A stretch of 64,000 nt of DNA. It comes from Natribacillus halophilus. Lineage in GTDB: Bacteria; Bacillota; Bacilli; Bacillales; Marinococcaceae. The translations under genes and the position numbers were made by a program. Under the pieces are notes generated by a model, which saw only the letters and a list, made by a program, of their open reading frames with translations, searched no databases and was not told the DNA's origin. This document shows, piece after piece, positions 53,082 to 63,802 of this stretch (position 1 is its first letter; every line of letters starts with the position of its first letter). The stretch spans positions 72,659-136,658 of the forward strand of contig NZ_FNEN01000008.1 in NCBI RefSeq assembly GCF_900100185.1, in the 5' to 3' direction.

Positions 53082-53112
53082 TTGACCTAGAGTTAACTAT
53101 AAGTAGTAAGCT
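53082..53112 (+). promoter_or_regulatory. Probable MerR-type promoter of the aldo/keto reductase
   Basis: TTGACC and TAAGCT are separated by 19 bp, the long spacer that MerR-family activators overcome. The near-palindrome TAGAGTTAACTATA fills the spacer. It lies in a 372-bp gap with no gene; a small hairpin (CGTATT/AAATACG, 53163-53183) is the only other structure seen. The regulator is not in the window. Confidence 0.5.
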
Positions 53113-53305
53113 TATTGTGTAAGAGAAAACGCAGGGAATGACTTATTTAAATTCGCGGCAAGCGTATTCTCTTGAAAATACGGTTTAAAAGAGAGACAGT
53201 ATTATGGTATCAAAATAAAGCAGGTATTATTCCAGGTCAGTGAGCTAAAGTTGTTGGTGATTAAAGGCTTACCTTAATTACAATTAAACGAAAGAGGGTC
53301 ATTAG

Positions 53306-54181
53306 ATGATATTAAATGAAACGTATGCATTATCAAATGGCGTTAAAATTCCAGAAATGGGTGCCGGCGTCTGGATGATCGATAACGAGACAGTTGTTCA
53401 AGTTGTGAAAGACGCTCTTGACTCAGGCTACCGTCATATCGACACGGCCGCAGCTTATCTTAATGAAGAAGGCGTAGGGCGTGCTATTCGAGAATCTGAT
53501 GTTGATCGTGACGATGTTTTTGTTACTACAAAGCTTGAAGGCGGCATCAAAAATTATGACGAAGCTGTCAAAGCCATTGATGAATCACTGAAACGCCTGG
53601 AAATGGATTATGTCGATTTAATGCTTATTCATAGTCCGCAACCTTGGGAAAATTTCCGTGATGAGAATAACCATTACTTCGAAGGGAATTTAGAAGCATG
53701 GCGCGCATTGGAAGAAGCTTATGAAGCAGGGAAACTACGAGCAATCGGTGTTTCCAACTTTGAACAAAAGGATTTGGAAAATCTAATTAATCATGGCAAA
53801 ATCAAACCAATGGTCAATCAAATCCTCACGCACATTACAAATGTTCCTACCGACGTCATTGATTACAGTCACAGTCAGGACATTGTTGTCGAAGCCTACT
53901 CACCAATCGCTCACGGTGCAATTCTTGACCATCCTACTGTAAAAGACATTGCCAAAAAATACGATGCTTCACCTGCTCAATTAAGTATCCGCTATGTCTT
54001 GCAATTAGGTACAGTCGCATTGCCGAAATCCACCAACAAAAACCATATAAAAGATAATACTGCCGTAGACTTTACTATCTCTGACGAAGACATGAAAGCC
54101 CTCAATGATCTACCCCTTATCGAAACTTATGGTGAAGATGAGGATATGCCCGTCTTTAGTTCACAATACAAAAATAAGTAA
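53306..54181 (+). CDS. Aldo/keto reductase
   Basis: NADPH-dependent (alpha/beta)8-barrel reductase of 291 residues. The catalytic tetrad is Asp46, Tyr51, Lys76 and His109. VQVVKDALDSGYRHIDTA and GVSNFEQKDLENL are standard signatures. Likely reduces methylglyoxal, aldehydes or similar carbonyls. The promoter layout suggests MerR-type control by aldehyde stress. Confidence 0.93.
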   Translation: MILNETYALSNGVKIPEMGAGVWMIDNETVVQVVKDALDSGYRHIDTAAAYLNEEGVGRAIRESDVDRDDVFVTTKLEGGIKNYDEAVKAIDESLKRLEMDYVDLMLIHSPQPWENFRDENNHYFEGNLEAWRALEEAYEAGKLRAIGVSNFEQKDLENLINHGKIKPMVNQILTHITNVPTDVIDYSHSQDIVVEAYSPIAHGAILDHPTVKDIAKKYDASPAQLSIRYVLQLGTVALPKSTNKNHIKDNTAVDFTISDEDMKALNDLPLIETYGEDEDMPVFSSQYKNK

Positions 54182-54191
54182 GTCATACATG

Positions 54192-54222
54192 TTAACCACT
54201 CAGTGATTCACTGAGTGGTTAA
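54192..54222. terminator. Terminator of the aldo/keto reductase gene
   Basis: TTAACCACTCAGTG and CACTGAGTGGTTAA form a perfect 14-bp stem with a 3-base loop. T-run is short. Confidence 0.7.
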
Positions 54223-54241
54223 TGTTATCAGATATTACTTA

Positions 54242-54364
54242 TTATAACCTTGTTTGGTCATTTACAGCTTTAATCATCGCAGACCAGTCGAGATCACTCA
54301 AACCGTTTTGTTTACCATATTCAAAATGCTCATTTGCTACATCAGCCACCGGCATTTTCCGATG
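54242..54364 (-). pseudogene. Dehydrogenase C-terminal remnant (tentative)
   Basis: The minus strand reads MPVADVANEHFEYGKQNG, LSDLDWSAMIKAVNDQTRL then stop, resembling the end of a 6-phosphogluconate/3-hydroxyisobutyrate-type dehydrogenase. Nothing upstream continues the gene. Confidence 0.4.
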
Positions 54365-54474
54365 CGCCCTTTTCGCTGCCGCTCTTTTATTCTTAATTTA
54401 TCTTACTCACATACCATAACGAATATTATATGCATGCGCAAACAATTTTTAAGATTAATTTCTATAACTAGCCA

Positions 54475-54574
54475 CAGACTCAAGATGCAGGATGTATATT
54501 TGCATGTCACAAATTCCCATAAAAAAGAAGCCGCTGATAAATTCAGCGACCTCGTGAAAAGGATGCAAAATTGA
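54475..54574 (+). pseudogene. Tyrosine integrase C-terminal remnant
   Basis: QDVYLHVTNSHKKEAADKFS, DLVKRMQN and stop look like the tail of a phage-type tyrosine recombinase. Followed by a repeated TATGCCA word (54591-54608). The catalytic residues are gone. The rest of the 54182-54672 gap shows no other gene. Confidence 0.5.
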
Positions 54575-54672
54575 TTTTCTGAGAAAAAGTATGCCAAAAA
54601 TATGCCATTTGGCTACTTTTTATGGAGTTTAAAGGCTGTATGGTGCGGTGTAACAGGGTTTTTAAAACCTCG

Positions 54673-56361
<1,689 letters not shown>

Positions 56362-56374
56362 CTACGAAACGTTT

Positions 56375-56659
56375 TTACCCAACGACCGCGAGAATATCAC
56401 TTTCACGCAAAATCAGGTATTCTTTTTCGTTGTATTTCACTTCCGTGCCCGCGTATTTGGAGAAAATGATCGCGTCGCCTTCATTCACTTCGGGAGCGAC
56501 TTTTTCACCATTATCGGTTACCCGTCCACTTCCGACAGCAACGACTTTCCCTTCTTGCGGTTTCTCCTTCGCGGAATCAGGAAGGACAATGCCACTTGCT
56601 GTTTGTTCTTCTTGTTCCACTTGCTCGATGACAATTCGATCACCTAATGGCTTCAACAA
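56375..56659 (-). CDS. groES: Co-chaperonin GroES
   Basis: 10-kDa lid of the GroEL chamber, 94 residues, starting [19 protein letters not shown] at 56659 lies nine bases after AGGAGG, giving the canonical N-terminus; the GTG at 56668 abuts that site. The mobile loop is [14 protein letters not shown]. First gene of groES-groEL. Confidence 0.97.
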   Translation of the reverse strand: MLKPLGDRIVIEQVEQEEQTASGIVLPDSAKEKPQEGKVVAVGSGRVTDNGEKVAPEVNEGDAIIFSKYAGTEVKYNEKEYLILRESDILAVVG

Positions 56660-56703
56660 GGAAAACACCCTCCTTTAAAATAAATTGTGAACAGTTCTTC
56701 TTG

Positions 56704-56730
56704 TTAGCACTCGTCATCATCGAGTGCTAA
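56704..56730. promoter_or_regulatory. CIRCE element (HrcA operator)
   Basis: TTAGCACTC-N9-GAGTGCTAA, an exact match to the CIRCE consensus, just upstream of groES. A -10-like TATCAT at 56742-56747 (minus strand) is adjacent. Confidence 0.98.
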
Positions 56731-56896
56731 CGCCACTTACAATGATAAAAGGTTCGCGCTTCTTTTGCAAGCCCCGTCCGTTGAAAATTTTTTCTGTTGA
56801 TCTTCGTAGCTATGACATGAATTTGAACTTTCTGCGTGTTAGCCTTATGCTATGATACAATGTAAAAAGCCATTTTAATAAAAGGAGTCGTGCTTT

Positions 56897-57619
56897 TTGA
56901 GTTTACGATATTGGTTAGTGATTGTCACTTTTATAGCCGTGCAATTATTGGGCGGCCTTCTCGCGCTCCCGCTGATGGCATTCGGTTTCTCCTGGGATAC
57001 GGCTACGACAACGGCTATTATTATTAGCTTTACGATCGGTTTAATTGTGATATGGTTTCTCATCCGCAAAGAACCTGATCCGTTGCGTAGCAAGCAAGCT
57101 CCTTTAAATGCAGGCTTGTCTATCCTTTTGGTCATCGGTGGTTTTTTTGTCGCGCTTATTGCTCAAGTCGTCATCATTGAATTTCAAAGTTCAGTCCTCG
57201 GAATCCAGCCGGAATCCGAAAACACAGAACTGATTCTCGATATTATGAGCGAGAACATTTGGATGATCGTGACCGTTGCCTTGATCGGCCCCATTATTGA
57301 AGAAATAGTGTTTCGGCAGGCGATCTTCGGACATCTTTATAGAAAGATGAACTTCTTTTGGGCCGGACTTATCAGCTCGGTGATCTTCGCCGTGATTCAT
57401 CTGGATTTTTCGCACATGCTCGTATACATGGTGCTAGGCTTTCTGTTTGCCTATTTATACGCCCTATCAAAACGGATTATCGTTCCGATTCTTGCCCATG
57501 TGCTGATGAACGCATTTGCCTCCCTTCCCGTTCTCCTTGGTATTGACCCCGAGGATGTCGAACAAATGGAAGAGAGTCTGCAGATGATTACCGGGCTGTT
57601 GGGAGCCTTGATTCCATGA
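56897..57619 (+). CDS. ydiL: CPBP-family intramembrane metalloprotease (YdiL-like)
   Basis: Membrane protein of 240 residues, with Abi/CAAX-protease motifs EEIVFR (Glu135, Glu136, Arg140), FAVIH (Phe164, His168) and HVLMN (His201, Asn205). Starts at a TTG after AAAGGAG. The position next to groES matches B. subtilis ydiL. Substrate unknown; the family includes prenyl-protein proteases and bacteriocin self-immunity proteins. Confidence 0.9.
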   Translation: MSLRYWLVIVTFIAVQLLGGLLALPLMAFGFSWDTATTTAIIISFTIGLIVIWFLIRKEPDPLRSKQAPLNAGLSILLVIGGFFVALIAQVVIIEFQSSVLGIQPESENTELILDIMSENIWMIVTVALIGPIIEEIVFRQAIFGHLYRKMNFFWAGLISSVIFAVIHLDFSHMLVYMVLGFLFAYLYALSKRIIVPILAHVLMNAFASLPVLLGIDPEDVEQMEESLQMITGLLGALIP

Positions 57620-57798
57620 TAATGGGATTTGCCTATACTTTTGTCGGAACTTTGTTTGTCGGCTTCGCGATCATTCATGTCCAGCTGCAGGGCTGGGGCA
57701 TCATTCCTTACCTTTTTCTCGGCTTGGCTGCCCTCGACTATATCATTGCCTGGAACACCTTTAAAAAAAGGACGAACGACAAGCAAGGCCAACAATAA
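57616..57798 (+). CDS. ydiK: Small membrane protein YdiK (DUF4305)
   Basis: 60 residues with two hydrophobic segments. The ATG overlaps the ydiL stop (ATGATAATG; a second ATG at 57622 is possible). The synteny with B. subtilis ydiK between tatCy and ydiL supports the name. Function unknown. Confidence 0.75.
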   Translation: MIMGFAYTFVGTLFVGFAIIHVQLQGWGIIPYLFLGLAALDYIIAWNTFKKRTNDKQGQQ

Positions 57799-57810
57799 AG
57801 CGAAGTAAAT

Positions 57811-57853
57811 AAAAAAGAGTGTCGAGGAGTTGAATACCTCACACTCTTTTTTT
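57811..57853. terminator. Bidirectional terminator between ydiK and tatC
   Basis: AAAAAAGAGTGT and ACACTCTTTTTT form a 12-bp stem, T-run on both strands. Confidence 0.9.
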
Positions 57854-57855
57854 AT

Positions 57856-58617
57856 CTACATCTGATTTTCCGCCATCTCCCTTTGCCTGGCGGCATCTTC
57901 TCTCATCCGCTTCCTAAACGCATAACGGGAGATAACGACACTCAGTTCATACAACAAAAATAACGGCACCGTAACAATCAGGTGTGACACAAGTTCAGGC
58001 GGGGTAATGAAAGCCGCGATCACAAGCAATGCAAAATAAGCGTATTTCCGAATGCGAGTTAAGAACATGGGCGTTATCAGCCCTAGTCGAGTAAGAAACA
58101 TCACAACAACCGGGAGTTGAAAAATAAACCCAAACGGCAATGTCAGGCGAAACAGGAAGGAAAAATATTCATTAATCCCATATTGCTCTGTAATGTTGAG
58201 GCGCTCGGCAAGATCCCCGAGAAAATCCATAATATATGGCAAAAGGACATAAAAAGAAAACGCGATCCCTCCCAAAAACAGTACCGTTGCTATTGGAATA
58301 TAGGAAAGCGTGATCTTTCGCTCTTTTTCAGCAAGCCCCGGGGCTATAAACGCCCAAACCTGATATAAAATCACCGGCAGCACAAGAATGATCGAGATAA
58401 AGAAAGCAAAATTTATATACACTCGCAACGGATCCGTTAATTGAAACGCGTTCATCGGAAAATCCTGCGCTTCCGGAATGCTTTGCAAGTATTCTACGAC
58501 CGTCGGTGCCAGGAAAAACCCGACACCCAAGCCCACTACAAGAAATAAGGCGCTAAAAATCAATCGTTTCCGTAACTCTTCAAAATGGGCACGGAACGTC
58601 ATATCCCGTTGATTCAT
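57856..58617 (-). CDS. tatC: Twin-arginine translocase subunit TatC
   Basis: Six-helix membrane protein of 253 residues, the receptor for twin-arginine signal peptides. FRAHFEELRKRLIFSALFLV at the N-terminus, FIAPGLAEKERK and the FQLPVVVMFL region are typical. Follows tatA by 12 bp. Equivalent of B. subtilis tatCy. Confidence 0.96.
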   Translation of the reverse strand: MNQRDMTFRAHFEELRKRLIFSALFLVVGLGVGFFLAPTVVEYLQSIPEAQDFPMNAFQLTDPLRVYINFAFFISIILVLPVILYQVWAFIAPGLAEKERKITLSYIPIATVLFLGGIAFSFYVLLPYIMDFLGDLAERLNITEQYGINEYFSFLFRLTLPFGFIFQLPVVVMFLTRLGLITPMFLTRIRKYAYFALLVIAAFITPPELVSHLIVTVPLFLLYELSVVISRYAFRKRMREDAARQREMAENQM

Positions 58618-58629
58618 CGAATACCCATC

Positions 58630-58818
58630 CTATCTATCGTAATCCTTGTTCTCTTTCTTCTCTTCAGAATGATGGTCTGTCAGTCCTTTTGTGGCACTTT
58701 TGAATTCCCGCAACGTCTTCCCGGCGACTTTTCCCATTTCCGGTAACTTATTCGGTCCGAACAGGAACAGCGCGACGATGATGATTAAAATAAGGCTCGG
58801 TCCGCCTATACCACCCAT
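58630..58818 (-). CDS. tatA: Twin-arginine translocase subunit TatA
   Basis: 62 residues: an N-terminal helix ([16 protein letters not shown]), the [10 protein letters not shown] hinge and an amphipathic helix. Oligomerises to form the Tat pore. Between rex and tatC, as in the B. subtilis tatAy-tatCy pair. Confidence 0.95.
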   Translation of the reverse strand: MGGIGGPSLILIIIVALFLFGPNKLPEMGKVAGKTLREFKSATKGLTDHHSEEKKENKDYDR

Positions 58819-58835
58819 TGTGAATGCCTCCTTAT

Positions 58836-59468
58836 CTATAGTGGATAATGCTTTAGGAAATAAACGAGCGATTGCAATTCAACCGATAAATCAATGTGAT
58901 GTACCCGTATATGTGGGGGTACAGTTATACGGGACGATGTAAAGTTTAAAATCCCTTCAACCGGTGTATGCGCAAGCTGATCGGCCACCACTTGTGCAGC
59001 TGATGACGGAACGGCGATAATCGCCACCCGTGTCGACTCGTCCACTTCCGTTTTCAACGCGTCCATATCCATGACGGGCACCCCGCCGATGTCTTTCCCG
59101 ACTATCGTCTCGTTCGTATCAAACGCTTTGACGATATGGATATTATTGTTCTTGGCGAAATTATAATTCAGCAGCGCTTTTCCCAGATTCCCAACCCCGA
59201 TGAGAATAACGGGGGTTACCTCATCCTGGTCCAACGTTTTTCGAAAAAAAGCGAGCAGACGCTGGACATCATATCCATACCCTTTACGTCCGAGTGCGCC
59301 AAAATGGGAAAAATCTCGACGAATCGTCGCGGAGTCAATTTTGACAGCGCGGCTCAATTCGGTTGACGACACTCTCATCTTACCCGAAGTGTATAAATAT
59401 TCCAGATAACGATAATAAAGCGGCAGCCTTTTCGCGGTTGCCTGCGGAATTTTTTGCTGTCCGTCCAT
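58836..59468 (-). CDS. rex: Redox-sensing repressor Rex
   Basis: 210 residues: N-terminal winged helix ([20 protein letters not shown]) and a C-terminal NAD(H)-binding domain with [13 protein letters not shown] at about 87-99 (glycine-rich loop). Senses the NADH/NAD ratio and represses fermentation and respiration genes. Just 17 bp upstream of tatA on the same strand. Confidence 0.96.
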   Translation of the reverse strand: MDGQQKIPQATAKRLPLYYRYLEYLYTSGKMRVSSTELSRAVKIDSATIRRDFSHFGALGRKGYGYDVQRLLAFFRKTLDQDEVTPVILIGVGNLGKALLNYNFAKNNNIHIVKAFDTNETIVGKDIGGVPVMDMDALKTEVDESTRVAIIAVPSSAAQVVADQLAHTPVEGILNFTSSRITVPPHIRVHHIDLSVELQSLVYFLKHYPL

Positions 59469-59542
59469 GAAAAGCCTCCACTTTTTCTACCTTTCTTTAG
59501 TATAACATGTTTGCTACACTTGTCATTACCGGAGCGTAAAGG

Positions 59543-61489
59543 ATGAATCCAATGATTATTTTACAATGTGATCGCATAACGAAATCTTTTGGTGCAGAAC
59601 AGATTTTACAAGATATAAAGATGGAAATCAAAAACGGGGAGCGGGTTGCGCTCGTCGGTCGCAACGGGAGCGGGAAAACAACATTGCTTAACATTATGAC
59701 CGGTCAGGAACCCTACGACAGCGGCTCTATCATGATGCCGAAATCACACACGATGGGGTTTCTCGCCCAGGATACCGGCCTTGAATCCACCCGTACGATC
59801 TGGAACGAACTGCTGACGGTCTTCTCGTCTCTTCGCGAGATCGAAGCGGACATCCGCGAGCTGGAAATGAAGATGGCCGACCCCTCCGTCTATGAAAACG
59901 ATAAAATATATGAATCCGTCGTTAATGAATACGATGAAAAGCTTGAATATTTCAGGGTCTCCGGCGGCTATCAGTACGAGGCTGATATGCGCGGTATCCT
60001 TTCGGGGCTGAATTTCGATCATCTCTCCTATGACTTGCCGGTCTCGTCATTAAGCGGCGGTCAGAAGACGCGTCTCGCCCTCGGGAAACTATTACTTTCC
60101 AAACCGGACCTTCTTATTCTGGACGAGCCGACCAACCATCTGGACATCGAAACGTTAACATGGCTGGAAAATTACTTGAACGGTTATGAAGGCGCCGTCT
60201 TGATCGTCTCCCACGATCGCTACTTTTTGGATAAAATCGTCACGAAAGTGTACGAAATCGCTCATACGAAAGCCACGTTGTATCACGGCAACTACAGTCA
60301 ATTCCTGGAGAAACGGGCTAAAGACGTGGGGCTCCAGCAGAAGGCGTATGACAAACAACAAGATGAAATTGCGCAAATGGAAACGTTCATTGCCAAAAAC
60401 ATCGCCCGTGCTTCTACGTCAAAACGGGCGCAAAGCCGGCGCAAACAGCTGGAAAACATGGAGCGGGTCGAAGCGCCTCTCGCGGATCCCAAAAGCGCGT
60501 CGATGTCTTTTGAAATCGCACAGGCGAGTGGTAACGACGTGCTTTCCGCGCATAGGCTTACATTTTCTTACCCCGGGAATGATCCTCTGTTCAGTGATAT
60601 CGACCTGGCTGTGAACAAAGGAGAAAACGTCGCGATCATTGGCCCTAACGGCACAGGTAAAACGACTTTCCTTAAAATTCTCGGCGATCGACTCGAAGCT
60701 TCTGCAGGAGAGGTTCACTACGGAAGCAAAGTCACCGTCGGCTATTATGACCAGGAGCAAACGCAGCTCAACCCGAAAAAGACAGCGCTCGATGAATTGT
60801 GGGATGAGCACCCACGCATCATAGAAAAAGAAATTCGCGCGGTGTTGGGACGGTTTCTTTTCAGTGGAGAGGATGTGTATAAACTTGTCCACAATCTCAG
60901 CGGCGGTGAAAAAGCGCGGCTCACCCTTGCCAAACTGATGATGCAAAAAGCCAACCTGCTCCTTTTCGATGAACCGACGAACCACCTCGATCTTGATAGC
61001 AAAGAAATTCTGGAAGGGGCTCTTCTTGAGTATCCGGGGACGATGGTGTTCATTTCACATGACCGGTATTTCCTAAACCGGATGTCCACACGCACCATCG
61101 AATTTTCCCGGGAGCAACAATTGCATACCTACCTCGGCAACTACGATTACTATTTGGAAAAGAAAGCGGAGGAAAAGGAACGGGCTCTCCTGCAAACCGA
61201 ATCAACAAAAGCACCTGCCACCGAAAGTTCGGATAAAAGCGCATTTGAACAGGACAAAGAGGACAAAAAAGCGGCGCGCAGGCGCCGCCGGGACATCGAA
61301 GCCACCGAGGAAAAGATCAGCCAACTCGAAGAAGAAACGGAAGCCCTGCAATCATCACTGCTTGACCCTGATATCTACGAAGACTTCCCCCGTGCCGCCC
61401 GTATTCAGGAAGACATCGAGGAGAAGGAAGCGGAATTGGAACGACTCATGGATCACTGGGAAACATTGCAGCTAGAGGACTCCGAATGA
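59543..61489 (+). CDS. ydiF: ABC-F family ATPase (YdiF-like)
   Basis: Soluble twin ATPase of 648 residues with no membrane domain. Two nucleotide domains carry Walker A GRNGSGKTT (about 38-46) and GPNGTGKTT (about 367-375), signatures LSGGQKTRLALG and LSGGEKARLTLA, each followed by DEPTNHLD. The C-terminus is a charged coiled coil. ABC-F proteins act on ribosomes in translation or antibiotic protection. Start 59543 or 59552. Confidence 0.92.
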   Translation: MNPMIILQCDRITKSFGAEQILQDIKMEIKNGERVALVGRNGSGKTTLLNIMTGQEPYDSGSIMMPKSHTMGFLAQDTGLESTRTIWNELLTVFSSLREIEADIRELEMKMADPSVYENDKIYESVVNEYDEKLEYFRVSGGYQYEADMRGILSGLNFDHLSYDLPVSSLSGGQKTRLALGKLLLSKPDLLILDEPTNHLDIETLTWLENYLNGYEGAVLIVSHDRYFLDKIVTKVYEIAHTKATLYHGNYSQFLEKRAKDVGLQQKAYDKQQDEIAQMETFIAKNIARASTSKRAQSRRKQLENMERVEAPLADPKSASMSFEIAQASGNDVLSAHRLTFSYPGNDPLFSDIDLAVNKGENVAIIGPNGTGKTTFLKILGDRLEASAGEVHYGSKVTVGYYDQEQTQLNPKKTALDELWDEHPRIIEKEIRAVLGRFLFSGEDVYKLVHNLSGGEKARLTLAKLMMQKANLLLFDEPTNHLDLDSKEILEGALLEYPGTMVFISHDRYFLNRMSTRTIEFSREQQLHTYLGNYDYYLEKKAEEKERALLQTESTKAPATESSDKSAFEQDKEDKKAARRRRRDIEATEEKISQLEEETEALQSSLLDPDIYEDFPRAARIQEDIEEKEAELERLMDHWETLQLEDSE

Positions 61490-61498
61490 ATGATCGGG

Positions 61499-61703
61499 CT
61501 TTCCACAGTTTCCACAGAGTTATGCACAAATGATCCCCTGATCAGGCGGTTATCCTAGGGCTTTACCCACAGAACAGCCAAATGATCCACAGTTTGGCTG
61601 TTCACAAGTGCAGCGTTGTTGGCAGTGGATAGGGGCGATTTATCCCCAACGTGCACAATTTTATTTTCCACATCACTCAAACAAATGCTTTACTTTTTCC
61701 ACA
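61499..61703 (+). promoter_or_regulatory. DnaA-box cluster
   Basis: Consensus boxes (TTWTNCACA): TTATGCACA at 61520-61528, TTTTCCACA at 61664-61672 and 61695-61703. One-mismatch boxes: TTACCCACA 61563-61571, TGATCCACA 61583-61591, TTATCCCCA 61640-61648, plus two TTTCCACA words at 61500-61517. All point the same way. It spans the gap between ydiF and the penicillin-binding protein gene and runs slightly into the latter's 3' end. Confidence 0.65.
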
Positions 61704-63646
61704 GTATATGCACTGCCGCCACGGTCAGCGACATCTTCGATCATCATGGAAACGAGCAGGCCTTCGTCTTCATAATCATATGCCACGAACCAGCCATTTT
61801 GTAAGTCCTCTGTGTTTTCATCTTCCTGGGAAGTCTTCAGCTCCGCTGTCCCTGTTTTCCCGGCAATCGTGATATCATCCATGACCGGTTCATATGCAGA
61901 GCCTTGGTCATCTTCAACAACGCCGCGCAACCCTTCGGTAATGATGTCAATATCTTCAGATGGCGTTACCGACTCGTGCCAAATCTCCGGGGATTCATCC
62001 TCAACTTCCAGCGTCGGCGCTAACATATCCCCATCATTCAGGAATGGTGTGAATGCTGCGGCCAAATGAAGCGGAGACATCAGCATTTCCCCTTGGCCGT
62101 AACCGGTATCGGCGAGCAGCATATCCTCATCCAGGCCATTGTCGGCGAGCTCGGATTCACTGACCGGGAATTCATACGGTACATTTTCTTCAAACCCAAA
62201 ATGTTGCATGCCCTCCGCAAAGTCACTGCTGCCCGTATCAAGCGCAGCTTGTGCAAAATAAATGTTGTCGGACGTTATCAATGCATCCTCCAGATCAACT
62301 TCCGTTAATCGATCGGATACGCGCGTCACTTCGTATTCACCCCAACTGTCATCCGGTTGCCAACTTTCGCCTTCAATATTTTTTACTTCTTCAGCATCCA
62401 GGCTATCATCCTCCAGAGCAATCGAAGCCGTCAGCGGCTTGATCGTAGAACCGGGAGAGTACAGATTGTTAAAATTTGCCGAAAAAGGCGATTCCGGATC
62501 TTCATTGGCTTCCTCGAACGCTCCTTCCGGCCAGCCAAACACAAAATGATTCGGATCATACGTCGGGGTACTCACCAGACCAATGGTTTCACCCGTTTCA
62601 GGGTGCAGGGCTACACCGGCCCCGGAGTCGCCGTCCATCTCCGAAAACATGCTCTCCTGAAAATCAGCGTCAATGGTTGTCACCACATCCTCGCCGTCTT
62701 CGACTTCTTTTTCGGCAATCACTTCTTCACTTTCCGGAATGATAATCTCCCAGCCGGTAGATCCCCGCAACGTCTCTTCATAAACATTTTCCAGGCCACT
62801 GCTTCCTACAACGGAACCAGCGTCGTATTCATCCGACGGCAATTCCTCTAAATCGTCGGCATTCACTTCACGAATATAACCCGTGATGTGGGCAGCTTCT
62901 TCAGCAAGCGGATAATAGCGCGATGTGGATTCCTGAATCATCACGCCGTCACTTTCCAGAAGCGCTTCGACGGTGTCACCCTCGCCTGGCTGAAGCTTGG
63001 TTACAGGTACAAACGTTTCGTCCCCAACCCAGTCAGCTTCAAGTTCAGTTTCGATGTCCTCTTCGGATACGTCTGTAATCTCGGATACCTCTTCAACGGT
63101 ATCTTCGTCCATTTCACCGGGCACGAGCCCGACTTCATCCACGGACGTATTGACAGCAAGACCGTCTTCATCCTGATCGAGAATTTCCCCGCGCTCAGGT
63201 TCTTCAGATATCACTTCTACGGTATCCCCATCCTCAAGTTCCGGAAAAATAAACGACGAATCCCAGTTTATTTTCCACATATCGCCATCCTCGGTCTCTT
63301 CTTCAACGAAATCGGCTTCACCGTCAAAAGCAACCTCCCCCGCGACGGTTTGCATGGAAACTTCATACGGACGGGGCGCTTCTTCCTCCTCTTCCTCTTC
63401 GGGAATGGCGGTTGTTGTAACGCTTAGATCCTCGGCTTCAACGCTTTCATAAATCGTTTCATAACGTTCCACAAATGTTTCCTGATCTATGTCATCCTGC
63501 GTCTCTTCCGAAATATATGTATACATTTGTGCAAAATCCCGTTCATTCCACGCATCCACAAATTCGTCCATCACTTCATCCGGCGTCGGCTCCTGTGAGC
63601 AAGCCGCCAGACTCACGAAAAGAAAAGGCAGTAGATATTTTTTCAT
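61673..63646 (-). CDS. Penicillin-binding protein 3 / MecA-like transpeptidase
   Basis: Class B transpeptidase lipoprotein of 657 residues; lipobox FVSLAAC gives lipidated Cys16. An NTF2-like MecA_N domain (about 22-150) precedes the dimerisation domain and transpeptidase with Ser400 in STIK, SDN (SDNIYFAQ) and KTGTAE. The extracellular part is highly acidic. MecA-type proteins resist some beta-lactams, but B. subtilis pbpC is a housekeeping relative. It is convergent with ydiF. Confidence 0.93.
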   Translation of the reverse strand: MKKYLLPFLFVSLAACSQEPTPDEVMDEFVDAWNERDFAQMYTYISEETQDDIDQETFVERYETIYESVEAEDLSVTTTAIPEEEEEEEAPRPYEVSMQTVAGEVAFDGEADFVEEETEDGDMWKINWDSSFIFPELEDGDTVEVISEEPERGEILDQDEDGLAVNTSVDEVGLVPGEMDEDTVEEVSEITDVSEEDIETELEADWVGDETFVPVTKLQPGEGDTVEALLESDGVMIQESTSRYYPLAEEAAHITGYIREVNADDLEELPSDEYDAGSVVGSSGLENVYEETLRGSTGWEIIIPESEEVIAEKEVEDGEDVVTTIDADFQESMFSEMDGDSGAGVALHPETGETIGLVSTPTYDPNHFVFGWPEGAFEEANEDPESPFSANFNNLYSPGSTIKPLTASIALEDDSLDAEEVKNIEGESWQPDDSWGEYEVTRVSDRLTEVDLEDALITSDNIYFAQAALDTGSSDFAEGMQHFGFEENVPYEFPVSESELADNGLDEDMLLADTGYGQGEMLMSPLHLAAAFTPFLNDGDMLAPTLEVEDESPEIWHESVTPSEDIDIITEGLRGVVEDDQGSAYEPVMDDITIAGKTGTAELKTSQEDENTEDLQNGWFVAYDYEDEGLLVSMMIEDVADRGGSAYTVEKVKHLFE

Positions 63647-63802
63647 CCGGATCGATCTCTCCTATGTTCATTACATTTTGCATGCTACCATTGTATCAGA
63701 AAAAGAAAGCCAAAATATACCGATATTTGCAATTATGTGATAAATATTGTACTTAAGTTGGATATCTGTGCTATACTGACAAAAAACGAAAGGAAGTGGG
63801 CG

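Noticed and set aside
56685-56700. Rex-box-like TTGTGAAC upstream of groES
   Set aside because: Only one half-site is present; the second half of the Rex palindrome is missing.
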